Shown in pieces: positions 26,979 to 34,362 of a stretch of 45,961 nt of DNA; the stretch's first letter is position 1, and the number at the start of each line of letters is the position of its first letter. The DNA is from an uncultured Pelagibacteraceae bacterium (lineage in GTDB: Bacteria > Pseudomonadota > Alphaproteobacteria > Pelagibacterales > Pelagibacteraceae): positions 1 to 45,961 of the forward strand of contig CACAYM010000007.1 in NCBI GenBank assembly GCA_902536765.1. The letters are read 5' to 3'. The position numbers and the translations under genes were made by a program. Under the pieces are notes generated by a model. The model had not been told where the DNA came from. It did no database searches and saw nothing but the letters and a program-made list of their open reading frames with translations.

Positions 26979-28153
26979 AATTAGTCTCTTTTGCAGATAG
27001 AATAGTATTTTCATCTATTAAGAATTTTGAATACGGGCAAATAAATTTAAAAAATTACGATGGTAAAGAATATAAATTGGGAAACGAAAGCTCTCCCCTA
27101 AAAGCGAATTTAATAATAAATAAACCTGGATTAACATTAAATATTCTAAACAAAGGAAGTATTGGTTTAGCTGAATCTTATATGCGTGGAGAATTTGAAA
27201 CTGATAATTTGACAAATCTAATAGAAATTACTGCTAAAAATATCAAAAAAGTGCATAAATTTTCTGGAGTTTTAGATTTACCATTAATAAATTTTTTCAA
27301 ATATTTATTTATCAAGAATACAAAAAAAAGAAGTAAAGAAAATATTTCTAAGCATTATGATCTTGGAAACGAATTTTTTTCATTGTGGTTAGATAAAACT
27401 TTAACTTACTCAAGTGCAATATTTGATAAGGATAAAACTGATCTAGAGGCCGCACAAATTAATAAATATAAAAAACTATCGTTTTTAGTTAAACCAAAAA
27501 CTGGTGATAGGATGTTAGAGATTGGATGTGGTTGGGGAGGTTTTGCAGAATATGTGGGAAAAAATTATGACATAAAGTTAGATTGCATTACAATATCTCA
27601 AAAACAGTATGAATATGCAAAGGAAAGAATATTTAAAAATGGATTAAATGAAAAAGTAAATATAAAGATGCAAGATTACCGTGACGTCGATAATAAATAT
27701 AATTCAATAGCTTCAATAGAAATGATAGAGGCGGTAGGTCAAAATTATTTAAAAAGTTTTTTTAACAAAATTAAACAAAACTTGGAACCAAATGGAAGTG
27801 CAGCTATACAAGCTATCACAATCGATGATAGCCTATATAATAGATATAAAACTAAACAGGATTTTATTCAAAAATATATTTTTCCAGGTGGATTTTTACC
27901 TTGTAAAAAAAGCTTAATAAAATATGCAAATGAAACAAATTTAAATTTTAATCAGTGCAATTCATACGGATTGCATTATTCTAATACTTTAATGATGTGG
28001 AGAGATGAATTTTTAAAAAAATGGGATAATATTTCAAAACAGGGATTTGATGTAACTTTTAAAAGAATGTGGAATTTCTATTTATCTTATTGTGAAGCTG
28101 GATTTAAATCAAAAAATATAGATTTAATACAATTTTCATTACAGAATAAATAA
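26975..28153 (+). CDS. cfa: Cyclopropane-fatty-acyl-phospholipid synthase-like methyltransferase
   Basis: A 392-residue SAM-dependent lipid methyltransferase. Motifs: NISKHYDLGNEFFSLWLD near residue 124; TYSSAIFD near residue 145; the SAM site MLEIGCGWGGFAEY near residue 179; IEMIEAVG near residue 248; QAITIDD near residue 276; and FPGGFLPC near residue 301. The N-terminal region matches the lipid-binding domain of the family. Canonical CFA synthase methylenates cis double bonds of membrane phospholipids. In clusters with COG2907 and DUF1365, relatives can instead methylate acyl chains en route to other products, so the symbol is used in the family sense. Confidence 0.88.
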   Translation: MKLVSFADRIVFSSIKNFEYGQINLKNYDGKEYKLGNESSPLKANLIINKPGLTLNILNKGSIGLAESYMRGEFETDNLTNLIEITAKNIKKVHKFSGVLDLPLINFFKYLFIKNTKKRSKENISKHYDLGNEFFSLWLDKTLTYSSAIFDKDKTDLEAAQINKYKKLSFLVKPKTGDRMLEIGCGWGGFAEYVGKNYDIKLDCITISQKQYEYAKERIFKNGLNEKVNIKMQDYRDVDNKYNSIASIEMIEAVGQNYLKSFFNKIKQNLEPNGSAAIQAITIDDSLYNRYKTKQDFIQKYIFPGGFLPCKKSLIKYANETNLNFNQCNSYGLHYSNTLMMWRDEFLKKWDNISKQGFDVTFKRMWNFYLSYCEAGFKSKNIDLIQFSLQNK

Positions 28154-28156
28154 TTT

Positions 28157-28705
28157 ATGAAAAAAATTAATTTATATAATAATTTTTTATTGCTAATTTT
28201 TTTTGTATTTATTACAAGTTGCTCTGGAAATAGTGCAATGAAACCTGAAGATTTCAAAGACCAAAAACCTAGACTTATAATTGAAGATTATTTGACAGGA
28301 AATGTTAAAGCGTGGGGCATTCTTCAGAATAGATCAGGCAAAGTAACACGTCAATTTTCTGCAGATTTAGATGGGAAATGGGATGGTAATCAACTTATTT
28401 TAGACGAAAAGTTCAATTGGACTGATGGAGAAGTTCAAAAACGACAGTGGAAAATAAATAAAATTGATAATCATAATTATGAAGGAACAGCAAGTGATGT
28501 TGTTGGAAAAGCAAAAGGATATTCCTATGGTCCTGCATTTAAATTTGAATATGTTCTTCTAGTTCCTGTTAAAGGTAGAGAAATTAAAATTACTTTTGAC
28601 GATTGGATATTTAAACAAGACGATAGAGTTGCGATTAATAGAGCTACAATGACAAAGTTTGGTATAAAAGTAGCTGAACTAACCGTTATGTTTGTTAAAG
28701 ACTAA
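28157..28705 (+). CDS. DUF3833 family lipoprotein
   Basis: A 182-residue protein with a type II signal peptide: hydrophobic FLLLIFFVFITSC, with lipobox Cys at about residue 22. The mature part starts SGNSAMKPEDF and has DYLTGNVKAWGILQNRSGKVTRQF near residue 44, the typical DUF3833 segment, and WIFKQDDRVAINRATMTKFGIKVAEL near the C-terminus. Function is unknown; the family recurs in CFA/DUF1365 clusters, suggesting handling of modified lipids at the envelope. It starts 3 bases after cfa and converges on the SDR gene with a 4-base overlap. Confidence 0.85.
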   Translation: MKKINLYNNFLLLIFFVFITSCSGNSAMKPEDFKDQKPRLIIEDYLTGNVKAWGILQNRSGKVTRQFSADLDGKWDGNQLILDEKFNWTDGEVQKRQWKINKIDNHNYEGTASDVVGKAKGYSYGPAFKFEYVLLVPVKGREIKITFDDWIFKQDDRVAINRATMTKFGIKVAELTVMFVKD

Positions 28706-29460
28706 CGTTTTTGATATTTTGTAAGCTTACTCAATAATTTAAGATATAACCAGTTTGGTAATATTTTAAGAAATTTTAAAACTAAAGTTAATTGTTTTGG
28801 AAAATGAATTTCAAATACATTTGAATTTACTAAACCATCATAAATTTTATCTGCAGCATATTCAGTTGTTTTTAGAAAAGGCATTTTGAAATCATTTTTA
28901 TCAGTCATGGGTGTTTTAATAAAACCTGGTGATATTAATGAAACTCTTACTCCATATCTTTTAAAATCAAAATATAAACTTTCAGCTAAGTTATTTAATG
29001 CAGATTTGGATGGACCGTAACCGGTGGAATTTGGTAAACCCCTATAACCAGCTATTGATGAAACAATTGAGATGTGACCTTTCCCTAAATCTTTAAAATA
29101 TTTTTCTACAGATTTAATAGAGTTTAATGTGCCAAAAAAATTTACTTTCATTACATTTTCAATTTGTTCAACATCAATTTCCTTTTCTTTTTTTGGATCC
29201 CATGTTCCAGTTGAAAAAACACATAAATCAATTTTTCCTAGTTTATTTTTAATTTCAGTGAATACCTTATGGCAATCATCTTTATTTGTTACGTCTAAAG
29301 GAAACAAAAAAACATTTTGATTTTGCTTTGATATTTCCTCAAGTAATTCAAATCGTCTAGCAGAAATAGCAACATTCCAACCATTTTTAGAAAATTTTAT
29401 TGCTATTGCTTTTCCAATACCTGTACTAGCACCTGTAATCCAAATTACTTTATTGCTCAT
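28702..29460 (-). CDS. Short-chain dehydrogenase/reductase
   Basis: A 252-residue classical SDR. The cofactor site TGASTGIGKAIA lies near residue 9; CVFSTGTWD replaces the usual NNAG region near residue 84; and the catalytic SSIAGYRGLPNSTGYGPSKSAL has the Ser, Tyr and Lys at about residues 138, 151 and 155. ISPGFIKTPMT follows. A basic residue (SARRFE) after strand beta 2 suggests NADP(H). A C-terminal extension with FPKQLTLVLKFLKILPNWLYLKLL is hydrophobic/amphipathic and may touch the membrane, as in lipid-acting SDRs. SDRs are common members of the CFA/DUF1365 cluster, but this one is on the opposite strand and divergent from tspO. Confidence 0.87.
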   Translation of the reverse strand: MSNKVIWITGASTGIGKAIAIKFSKNGWNVAISARRFELLEEISKQNQNVFLFPLDVTNKDDCHKVFTEIKNKLGKIDLCVFSTGTWDPKKEKEIDVEQIENVMKVNFFGTLNSIKSVEKYFKDLGKGHISIVSSIAGYRGLPNSTGYGPSKSALNNLAESLYFDFKRYGVRVSLISPGFIKTPMTDKNDFKMPFLKTTEYAADKIYDGLVNSNVFEIHFPKQLTLVLKFLKILPNWLYLKLLSKLTKYQKR

Positions 29461-29483
29461 GATGAAATGATATATATATCATA

Positions 29484-29951
29484 ATGTTTAAAAATAAATT
29501 TTTATCTTTTTTAATTTTCGGATTTGTCACATTTTCTGCTTCATTTATTGGGAGTATAGCGACAATTACATCGAAAGAACCCTGGTATTCTTCCTTAAAT
29601 AAGTCAGGTCTTAATCCTCCCGATTGGGTATTTGCTCCTGTTTGGACAACATTATATTTATTCATGACCATAGCAATTTGGTCTGCGTGGCATAAAAATT
29701 ATAAAGATTTAAATATAATTTATATTTATTTAATGCATTTGTTTTTTAATACAACTTGGAGTATTGTATTTTTTGTTTTTCACAATATTTTTGCCGCACT
29801 TATAAACCTTATAATAATAATAGTTTTTATTATCATTTTAATGATTAAGTATAAAAAAATAAGTAATTTAAGTTTTATATTAATGATTCCGTATTTACTT
29901 TGGTGCATTTATGCACTAACTCTAAATACTAGCTTATATATATTAAATTAA
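29484..29951 (+). CDS. tspO: TspO/MBR family membrane protein
   Basis: A 155-residue protein with five predicted helices. Family motifs are clear: LNKSGLNPPDWVFAPVWTTLYLFM near residue 38, AIWSAW, HLFFNTTWSIVFFVFHN near residue 84 and IPYLLWCIYALTLN near the C-terminus. Bacterial TspO binds porphyrins and affects tetrapyrrole export or photooxidative stress responses. It lies 23 bases from the divergent SDR start and one base before the DAO gene. Location beside the lipid cluster fits a link with singlet-oxygen or light stress, as in Rhodobacter, but that link is inference. Confidence 0.92.
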   Translation: MFKNKFLSFLIFGFVTFSASFIGSIATITSKEPWYSSLNKSGLNPPDWVFAPVWTTLYLFMTIAIWSAWHKNYKDLNIIYIYLMHLFFNTTWSIVFFVFHNIFAALINLIIIIVFIIILMIKYKKISNLSFILMIPYLLWCIYALTLNTSLYILN

Positions 29952-29952
29952 T

Positions 29953-31056
29953 ATGGATGATGTTGTTATAGTCGGCGGCGGTATAATTGGTGCTGCTACA
30001 GCATATTTTTTATCTAAAGAAGGAAGAAAAGTTAAAGTAATCGAAAGAGATCCAACATATAAAAAAGCGTCTTTCCCTCTGTCTCTTGGAGGTTTTAGAA
30101 GACAATTTTTTCAAAAAGAGAATATATTATTAGGAAAGTTTGCTAGGGAGTTTATAAATCAAATTCCAGAATTACTTAAAACTGAAAAAAATCCAAAACC
30201 TACTGCTAGTATGGTTCCAAATGGCTATTTATTGATGTTTGGACCTGAGCACGCTGAGGAACAGTACAAAGCTCTTGAAAACCATAAAGCATGTGAGGCT
30301 GGAACTAAAAATATAAAAGGATCTGAATTAAAACAAGTATTTCCTTATATAAATTCTGAAGGCATAGAAACTGCAACTTACACTGACAATAGAACAGAAG
30401 GATGGATTGATCCGTTCATGTTTCATGGAGCATTAAAAGGTAAAGCAATGGAACTTGGAGCTGAATTTATTAAAGGAAATATAAAAAATTTAGGTGAAAT
30501 AAATGCTAAAACAATTATATCAGCTGCAGGATGCTGGACAAAAGAGCTTTTAGATGACATTCCTGTCGTTCCACAAAAGCATACAGTTTTTAGAGTTAAA
30601 TGCCCTAAACATATTCCTGAAATGCCTTTAACAGGCGATTTGACTACAGGTGTTTATTGGAGGCCAGAAGGTAAAGAATATTTAGCTGGATCACCTATTT
30701 CAACTTTTGATTCAAAAGACTTAGAACCAGCTTGGAACGATTTCGAAGAACTTGTGTGGCCAGCTCTTGCAAAAAGAGTTCCAATATTCGAGGAGTTAAA
30801 ACTTACAGGGGGTTGGGCAGGTTTTTATGATTGCAATAAATTAGATAATAACGCTGTAGTGGGGAAACATCCTAAATATGATAATGTTTATATGGCTAGT
30901 GGTTTTACTGGCAGAGGCTTAATGCAAGCTCCAGGAATTGGTAGAGCATTAACAGAATTAATTACAACAGGATCTTACCAAACAATCGACATAAGTGTTT
31001 TCGGTGTTGAGCGTGTTTTTAATGAAAATGCAAGACCTGAGCCTTACGTTTTATAA
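29953..31056 (+). CDS. DAO-family FAD-dependent oxidoreductase (sarcosine/glycine-oxidase-like)
   Basis: A 367-residue flavoprotein starting at once with the FAD motif DVVIVGGGIIGAATAYFLSKEGRKVKVIERD (residues 3-33), then SLGGFRRQFFQKEN. TIISAAGCWTKELLDDIPVVP near residue 189 and GGWAGFYDCNKLDNNAVVGKHP near residue 288 are followed by YMASGFTGRGLMQAPGIGRAL near residue 316. This is the DAO architecture shared by sarcosine oxidase, glycine oxidase and dimethylglycine dehydrogenase. Substrate is not predictable; no folate-binding GcvT domain is fused. It starts one base after tspO and converges on the small ORF and formate dehydrogenase, which could take the C1 unit of an N-methyl amino acid to CO2 (inference). 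Confidence 0.85.
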   Translation: MDDVVIVGGGIIGAATAYFLSKEGRKVKVIERDPTYKKASFPLSLGGFRRQFFQKENILLGKFAREFINQIPELLKTEKNPKPTASMVPNGYLLMFGPEHAEEQYKALENHKACEAGTKNIKGSELKQVFPYINSEGIETATYTDNRTEGWIDPFMFHGALKGKAMELGAEFIKGNIKNLGEINAKTIISAAGCWTKELLDDIPVVPQKHTVFRVKCPKHIPEMPLTGDLTTGVYWRPEGKEYLAGSPISTFDSKDLEPAWNDFEELVWPALAKRVPIFEELKLTGGWAGFYDCNKLDNNAVVGKHPKYDNVYMASGFTGRGLMQAPGIGRALTELITTGSYQTIDISVFGVERVFNENARPEPYVL

Positions 31057-31257
31057 TTTTTTGACTATAGTACCCAAGTAACCATTAAAACAAGATACAC
31101 CAATAATGAGCAGTTGCCCTTTTAAAGAATAAAAATCAAAAGAGGGATAAAAACTTATTGCAACACTAAAAAATATATAAGTTACAATAAATGGTCTTAT
31201 AAACTTCTTTAAAAAAATACTATTTCTTTTTATATTTTGCAGCCTCCTCAGAACCAC
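31051..31257 (-). CDS. Possible small membrane protein downstream of formate dehydrogenase
   Basis: A 68-codon frame from GTG 31257, overlapping the last 38 bases of fdh. The part beyond the fdh stop encodes two hydrophobic segments (FIVTYIFFSVAISFYP and LLIIGVSCFNGYLGTIV) joined by a short polar loop. A purine-rich GAGGAGG (minus strand, complement of 31243-31249) lies inside fdh but has no ATG at normal distance, so the true start is uncertain. The stop overlaps the convergent DAO stop by 6 bases, as many real genes do here. No family is recognised. Confidence 0.4.
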   Translation of the reverse strand: MVLRRLQNIKRNSIFLKKFIRPFIVTYIFFSVAISFYPSFDFYSLKGQLLIIGVSCFNGYLGTIVKKL

Positions 31258-32419
31258 TAGTAGCCGACCCTTTACTATAAGAATGAGCTCCCATACCAGC
31301 TAATTGACCATCTTTTACAATTAAATATTGGTTTCTGATTTCTCTTTTTTCAAAGAAACATTCTAAGATTTCTCTTACTCCATCTGCATATCTAGCTTGT
31401 GCAGTCAACGAGGTACCAGAAGTATGCGGTGTCATACCGTGGTTTGGCATAGTTCTCCAAACATGATCATTTGGAGCAGGTTGAGGAAACCAAACATCTC
31501 CCGCATATCCACTTAGTTGACCACTCTTAAGTGCTTTTGCAATTGCATCTCTATTGCAAATTTTACCTCTTGCAGTATTAACTATATAAGCACCTTTTTT
31601 CATTTTACTTATCATAGCATCATCAAACAAATTTTCTGTTTCTGGATGAAGAGGGCAATTTATTGTAACTACATCACAAACCTTTACCATTGACTCCACA
31701 GACTCATGAAATGTTAAATTAAGTTCTTTTTCAACACTATCAGGTAATTTGTGTCTATCAAAATAATGAAGATGAACATCAAATGGTTTCATTTTTCTTA
31801 AAGCATCTAATCCAATTCTACCAGCAGCTACAGTTCCGATGTGCATACCTTCAACGTCGTACGATCTTTGTACTGCATCAGCAATATTCCAACCACCTTC
31901 ATTAACAATTCTGTGTTGATTATGGTAATCTCTTACCATTGAAACAATCATCATCACTATGTGTTCTGCAACTGATCTTGAATTACAAAAAGTTACTTCT
32001 ACAACATCAATCTTATTATCCATTGCAGCTTGAAGGTCTACGTGATCTGAACCGATTCCTGCAGTAATAGCCATTTTAAGATTTTTTGCTTTGGCAATTC
32101 TTTCTTTAGTCAAATAGTACGGGAAAAATGGTTGAGAAATAACGATATCTGCATCAACAATGTGTTTATCAGCTTCACATCCATCACCATCTTTACTGTT
32201 TGTGACTACCAATTCATGGCCGTTGCTTTCTAAAAATTTTCTTAAACCAAGTTCACCTGATACACATCCTAATAGTTGACCAGGTTTATAATCCCTACCT
32301 TTTGGAGATGGCAAAGTCATACCATCTGGATATTTTTCTAATTTTGGAAGCTCTGATAGAGGATATGATTTTGGCATTCCTCCTTTTGGATCATCATACA
32401 ATATACACAACACTTTCAT
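31220..32419 (-). CDS. fdh: NAD-dependent formate dehydrogenase
   Basis: A 399-residue D-2-hydroxyacid-dehydrogenase-superfamily enzyme oxidising formate to CO2 with NAD+. It matches the Pseudomonas-type metal-free FDH: long N-terminal extension (MKVLCILYDDPKGGMPKSY), SQPFFPYYLTKERI near residue 95, NSRSVAEHIVMM near residue 146, NAD site GTVAAGRIGLDALR near residue 198, FDRHKLP near residue 224, NTARGKICNRDAI near residue 282, and catalytic Gln and His in WFPQPAPNDH and MTPHTSGTS near residues 312 and 332. It is the last step of C1 oxidation, giving NADH from methyl or formaldehyde carbon. AGGAGA lies 4 bases before the ATG. A 14-bp palindrome lies upstream. Confidence 0.95.
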   Translation of the reverse strand: MKVLCILYDDPKGGMPKSYPLSELPKLEKYPDGMTLPSPKGRDYKPGQLLGCVSGELGLRKFLESNGHELVVTNSKDGDGCEADKHIVDADIVISQPFFPYYLTKERIAKAKNLKMAITAGIGSDHVDLQAAMDNKIDVVEVTFCNSRSVAEHIVMMIVSMVRDYHNQHRIVNEGGWNIADAVQRSYDVEGMHIGTVAAGRIGLDALRKMKPFDVHLHYFDRHKLPDSVEKELNLTFHESVESMVKVCDVVTINCPLHPETENLFDDAMISKMKKGAYIVNTARGKICNRDAIAKALKSGQLSGYAGDVWFPQPAPNDHVWRTMPNHGMTPHTSGTSLTAQARYADGVREILECFFEKREIRNQYLIVKDGQLAGMGAHSYSKGSATSGSEEAAKYKKK

Positions 32420-32441
32420 TTTATCTCCTAATCTAAATTTA

Positions 32442-32455
32442 AATCATTAATGATT
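32442..32455. promoter_or_regulatory. 14-bp perfect palindrome upstream of fdh
   Basis: AATCATTAATGATT reads identically on both strands and lies 22 bases before the fdh ATG. On the fdh strand it directly follows TATAAAT (complement of 32457-32463), a good -10. It therefore covers the likely transcription start, where a repressor operator would sit. In AT-rich DNA such a palindrome can also be chance. Confidence 0.4.
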
Positions 32456-32509
32456 ATTTATAACCAAAAGCCTACCATAAAAATAGATGAGCAAGCAATT
32501 AAATTATGT

Positions 32510-32974
32510 CTACTTTGGGTATTCCTTTTTAAATAAAAATTTATTTATTATAACACCAAACATAACCAAAATAATTGATCCAATAAGCACTGGTGTTAAT
32601 AAATAGTCAAATGAAACAGATCCTATAATTACAATTATTGGATTACCACCTGCTGGGGGGTGTGTAACCTTAAACAAGATCATAAACATAACTCCAAAGC
32701 CAACAGCTAGTGGGATATTAATAAAAATTGGCAAAGGAACAAAATTTAAAAAAACAACTCCTATAAGAGCAGTTAAGAAGTGTCCCAAGATAATATTTTT
32801 TGGTTGTGCAAAGGGGCTTTCTGGATAACCGTAAAGAAGAACCATGGTAGAGCCAAAAGAGGCTATCAAAAAAATTCCATAAGATGTCTTATATGTTAAA
32901 ATCGTTAGAACACCTATTGTGATGATTGAAAAAATTCCAGCTAAAGTTGATTGTATTATTAATTTTTTTTTCAA
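32510..32974 (-). CDS. HPP-family integral membrane protein
   Basis: A 154-residue protein with four to five membrane helices and the family's HPP motif in FKVTHPPAGGNPIIVIIGS near residue 101. FGSTMVLLYGYPESPFAQPKNIILGH near residue 39 is the second conserved block. HPP proteins are known from cyanobacteria and plants, where some members act in chloroplast nitrite transport; the bacterial role is unsettled. The start is TTG 32974, because the preceding frame's TGA overlaps it (TTGA), and no ATG exists in frame at that point. It is thus coupled to the scaffold gene upstream, despite that gene's frameshift. Confidence 0.85.
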   Translation of the reverse strand: MKKKLIIQSTLAGIFSIITIGVLTILTYKTSYGIFLIASFGSTMVLLYGYPESPFAQPKNIILGHFLTALIGVVFLNFVPLPIFINIPLAVGFGVMFMILFKVTHPPAGGNPIIVIIGSVSFDYLLTPVLIGSIILVMFGVIINKFLFKKEYPK

Positions 32975-33377
32975 TCATATCTATTTATAATTTTTTTTAA
33001 AGCATTTACTGGTAATAACAAACAATCTTTTCTTTGGAAATTATCTTTTTTAAAAATTGAATTAAAAGATTTCCAATATTTTGGAGTTAATTCATGCTCA
33101 TTTTGGAACAAATCATTTGCAATTTTCAAAAACTTATTTACTTCATAAATCTTTTTATTTTTTGAAATACGCGATAGCAGACTAGCTGATGCTTGACAAT
33201 ATATATACAGGACTTAGTTTGATATCCAAAATCAATAATTTTTCTATCTCTTATTTTAAGTGTAATTTCTATTTCATCACCACAAATTGCATTTTTATGC
33301 TTATATTTATGAGAGTGATTTTTTATATGTTTGTAGTTTGTAGTATTTTCTGCGATCTTTATAACTTCTAAATCCAT
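32971..33377 (-). pseudogene. NifU/IscU-like Fe-S scaffold gene, broken by a 2-bp slip
   Basis: The frame from ATG 33377 encodes 59 residues up to KSCIY. It then leaves the family sequence and stops at 33138. From 33198 a second frame resumes with CQASASLLSRI and runs 75 residues to a TGA at 32971-32973. Joined after removing two bases (33199-33200), they give a 134-residue protein with the scaffold cysteines: Cys32 in ICGDEIEI, the pair in KSCIYCQASAS, and DCLLLPVN near the C-terminus. The joined product would bind a nascent Fe-S cluster in the SUF/ISC system. The slip lies in an AT-dinucleotide run (33199-33207). It may be a real lesion, strain variation or a sequence error; the intact downstream frame favours a recent event or error. 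Confidence 0.88.
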
Positions 33378-33453
33378 TATTAAATTTTTTTGATATCTTT
33401 AATCAATTAAAAATTATATTGTAGTATTCTCAAATTACTATTAAAAATTCACA

Positions 33454-34359
33454 ATGTTAAAATTAAAAAACGAGAGTATTGCAATACCAGTGGTTTTATT
33501 TGCTGGAATCCTTTGGTCTTTTGGACCTCTTGTAGTCAGATATATGGATCAACCTAACTTAGTACCATGGCAATACTTATTTACTAGAGGAATAACAATT
33601 TTTATCCTATTGAATGTTTATCTTTTTTTTGAGGAGGGAATCGATTTTTATAAAAACTATTTAAAAGTTGGTATCTCAGGAATAATAGGTGGAGCAGGTC
33701 TTGCAACAGCAATGATTACATTTATATGGTCTATAACTCATACAACAGCTGCAATTACTTTACTTTGTTTATCAGCAATGCCTTTTATGACTGCATTATT
33801 AGGTTTTTTATTCCTTAAAGAAAATATTTCAACAAATGTGTGGATAGCAATTGCAATAGCAACAATAGGTATATTTATTATGGCAATTGGTGATTTTGAA
33901 AAAGGGTCATTATTTGGTTTAGTTTTTGGTTTAATTTCCGCTCTCGGGTTTTCTATTTTTTCTGTAAGTCTTAGATGGCGTAAAGAAACACCAAAATTTA
34001 CCACTGTAGCTTTAGCAGGCATTTTTTGTGCAATTTTTTCTGCGATTATAATAATAGAGACAAAAGCAAGTTTTTTATCATCAAGTTTAAATCAAGGATT
34101 ATTTACTGTACACGGAACTTTGGTCTGTTTGGGTCTAATACTTTATTCGATAGGCTCCAAGGTGATACCGGCCGCTGAACTAACATTGCTTTCTTTAACA
34201 GAGGTAATAGGTGGAATATTTTGGGTTTGGTTACCAATACTTGGAATAAATGAGGTACCATCAAATACAACTGTTATTGGAGGATTTTTAATTTTTTTAG
34301 CAATTATTTATTACAGCTTAATAATTAAACATAATAGAAGATTTATTGCTTTAAATTAG
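33454..34359 (+). CDS. DMT-superfamily (EamA) transporter paired with amidinotransferase
   Basis: A 301-residue protein with ten helices in two EamA repeats. FAGILWSFGPLVVRYMDQ starts repeat 1, which ends with LLCLSAMPFMTALLGFLFLKENIS. Repeat 2 ends with LTLLSLTEVIGGIFWVWLPILGINEVPSNTTVIGG. A metabolite exporter role is usual for the fold; substrate unknown. Its stop is 3 bases before the amidinotransferase ATG, so the two form an operon, and the transporter may move the guanidino product or its precursor. It is divergent from the scaffold gene, with a 76-base promoter region (33378-33453). Confidence 0.87.
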   Translation: MLKLKNESIAIPVVLFAGILWSFGPLVVRYMDQPNLVPWQYLFTRGITIFILLNVYLFFEEGIDFYKNYLKVGISGIIGGAGLATAMITFIWSITHTTAAITLLCLSAMPFMTALLGFLFLKENISTNVWIAIAIATIGIFIMAIGDFEKGSLFGLVFGLISALGFSIFSVSLRWRKETPKFTTVALAGIFCAIFSAIIIIETKASFLSSSLNQGLFTVHGTLVCLGLILYSIGSKVIPAAELTLLSLTEVIGGIFWVWLPILGINEVPSNTTVIGGFLIFLAIIYYSLIIKHNRRFIALN

Positions 34360-34362
34360 TTT

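Noticed and set aside
33138..33207. Programmed ribosomal frameshift instead of a lesion in the scaffold gene
   Set aside because: No slippery heptamer or stimulatory hairpin is evident. A dinucleotide AT run points to replication slippage or a sequence error. It was not excluded by experiment.
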